From an uncultured Collinsella sp. (GTDB lineage: Bacteria; Actinomycetota; Coriobacteriia; Coriobacteriales; Coriobacteriaceae), in contig CALKBO010000060.1 in NCBI GenBank assembly GCA_937989875.1, positions 1-64,000 on the forward strand: a stretch of DNA of 64,000 nucleotides. The letters run 5' to 3'. The notes beneath the pieces are model-generated. The model did no database searches. It saw only the letters and a list, made by a program, of their open reading frames with translations, and was not told the DNA's origin. Shown piece by piece: positions 63,154-64,000 of this stretch. Numbering within the stretch: the stretch's first letter is position 1; every line of letters begins with the position of its first letter. Position numbers and translations under genes: made by a program.

Positions 63154-63322
63154 CTGCGGCGGTGCCACGGCCCTCTCGCACGTCAACGATGCCGGTTTTT
63201 GGATGTGCTCCTCGTTCCTGGAGATTGACGAGAAGACAACCCTCAAGTCCTGGACCGTTATGGAGACGCTCATCGGCCTTTCGGGTCTTGCCTGCGCCCT
63301 GGTGATTTCGTTCTTCGCCTAG
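63149..63322 (+). pseudogene. gntP-family permease remnant (C-terminus only)
   Basis: About 57 codons of the C-terminus of a GntP gluconate permease remain, with the hallmark GGATALSHVNDAGFW and KTTLKSWTVMETLIGLSGL, ending in frame at 63320. The first 90 per cent of the gene is missing. It meets the gntR remnant tail to tail at about 63150, where both family alignments stop. The simplest reading is a deletion removing the divergent promoters and both 5' ends. Confidence 0.88.
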
Positions 63323-63432
63323 TTCGCGTAGCTAAGCATCTTCCGCCGAGTGCATCGCTCGGTACCCATTTTCACCTGATTCATTAACCAACGATTGGTA
63401 CAACCGTTCAAACCAAAAGAGGAGAACATCAT

Positions 63433-64000
63433 GGACGAGAAGACCAAAGCACAGATTCAGCAGGAGGCCGCCGACCTGGTTGCCAAACTGCAGCCGCGTT
63501 CCGGCAAGTTTCGCACCATCAGCCCCGAGATGGACCCGCTGCGTCTGGGCTCCGGCTGGACGATCGAGGATCTGGACAAGCCACAGGTCATTATCGAGTC
63601 GACGTTTGGCGACTCGCACCCGGGTTCTGCTGGCCTGTTTGAGCTGGTCGAGGAGGTTCGTGCTGGCGTTGCCGAGGCTGGCGGTCACGGTGCCCGTTAC
63701 TTCTGCACCGATATCTGCGATGGCGAGGCACAGGGCCACGACGGCATCAACTACTCGCTGCCCAGCCGCGACATGATCGCCAACATGATCGAGATCCATG
63801 CCAAGGCCACCCCGTTCGACGCCGGTGTCTTTGTCGCCAGCTGCGATAAGGGCCTGCCTGCGAACCTCATGGCCATGGGCCGCATCAACATCCCCTCCAT
63901 CGTCGTTACCGGCGGTGTCATGGATGCCGGTCCCGATTTGTTGACCCTGGAACAGCTCGGCGCGATTTCTGCCCGCTACGAGCGCGGCGAGATCTCCCGC
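63433..64000 (+). CDS. IlvD/Edd-family dehydratase, cut by window end
   Basis: The first 189 residues are visible. GAGGAGAAC precedes the ATG. The iron-sulfur cysteines lie in YFCTDICDGEAQG and VASCDKGLPANLM. The family includes dihydroxy-acid, phosphogluconate and sugar-acid dehydratases; the VASCDKGLPA form resembles YjhG/YagF-type xylonate dehydratases more than IlvD. Beside gntR/gntP remnants a sugar-acid substrate is plausible. The 3' part lies outside the window. Its own promoter is not clear after the loss of the upstream genes. Confidence 0.88.

Noticed and set aside
63154..63273. N-terminal 40 residues of the open frame containing the gntR remnant
   Set aside because: This part is the reverse complement of the GntP C-terminus and does not look like a GntR DNA-binding domain.
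1..64000. CRISPR arrays, prophage structural genes or insertion sequence transposases
   Set aside because: No regularly spaced repeat-spacer array, phage structural gene, integrase or transposase was seen in the window.

Overview
The window looks like the chromosome of a high-G+C, anaerobic gut Actinobacterium of the Coriobacteriia, most like Collinsella. This is inferred from the gene set (orphan GltD-like and OYE-like flavoenzymes, paired YhgE/Pip proteins, FeoA-FeoA-FeoB with a Cys-rich partner, lactate racemase genes, an EbgA/EbgC-type galactosidase pair, hexuronate genes) and from codon use. No rRNA is present to settle the species.

Layout. 1-930: two near-identical tRNA-Arg(ACG) genes, each followed by a partial tandem copy of its own 3' end. 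1009-6323: a large TPR-type protein of unknown function, a lone AAA/winged-helix ATPase behind an array of phased TAAA repeats, a perfect 18-bp inverted repeat, tRNA-Ser(GCU) and a TM2-domain protein; this stretch looks accessory. 6484-13182: a D-Ala-D-Ala carboxypeptidase facing a response regulator/histidine kinase pair, then an orphan pstB and a PhoP/PhoR-like pair. 13378-15981: a chain-length protein, tyrosine kinase and PHP phosphatase (CapA/CapB/CapC type) without glycosyltransferases, then a GNAT acetyltransferase. 16184-32222: htpG, two YhgE/Pip membrane proteins, an EamA transporter, an M20 amidohydrolase, an OFA-type MFS carrier, hisS and ppc.

33102-37710 is a lactate racemase locus: larA and larD on the plus strand, larB-larC-tetR on the minus strand, with larC lacking its usual C-terminal domain and larE absent. 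Then come serB and aspS. 40748-45609 holds a lacI regulator divergent from lacZ-ebgC, with three operators. An APC permease, a 220-bp element with terminal inverted repeats and an HPr-like gene follow. 48130-51460 is the ferrous iron uptake cluster. 51605-59108 is a galacturonate/glucuronate unit (lacI, uxaC, GPH symporter, uxaB, uxaA) with two perfect operators. 59316-62682 encodes two iron-sulfur flavoenzymes. At 62782-63322 a gntR regulator and a gntP permease are reduced to their 3' ends and joined back to back, followed by an IlvD/Edd dehydratase that runs off the window.

The most unusual material is non-coding: two nested-hairpin elements (32246-32372, 35182-35306) with perfect but unrelated stems around conserved 12-nt by 12-nt internal loops; a tandem hairpin pair with three compensatory base-pair changes (40635-40741); the terminal-inverted-repeat element upstream of the HPr gene (47331-47550); and the tRNA-tail tandem repeats (185-911), which resemble the E. 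coli tyrT/rtT arrangement.
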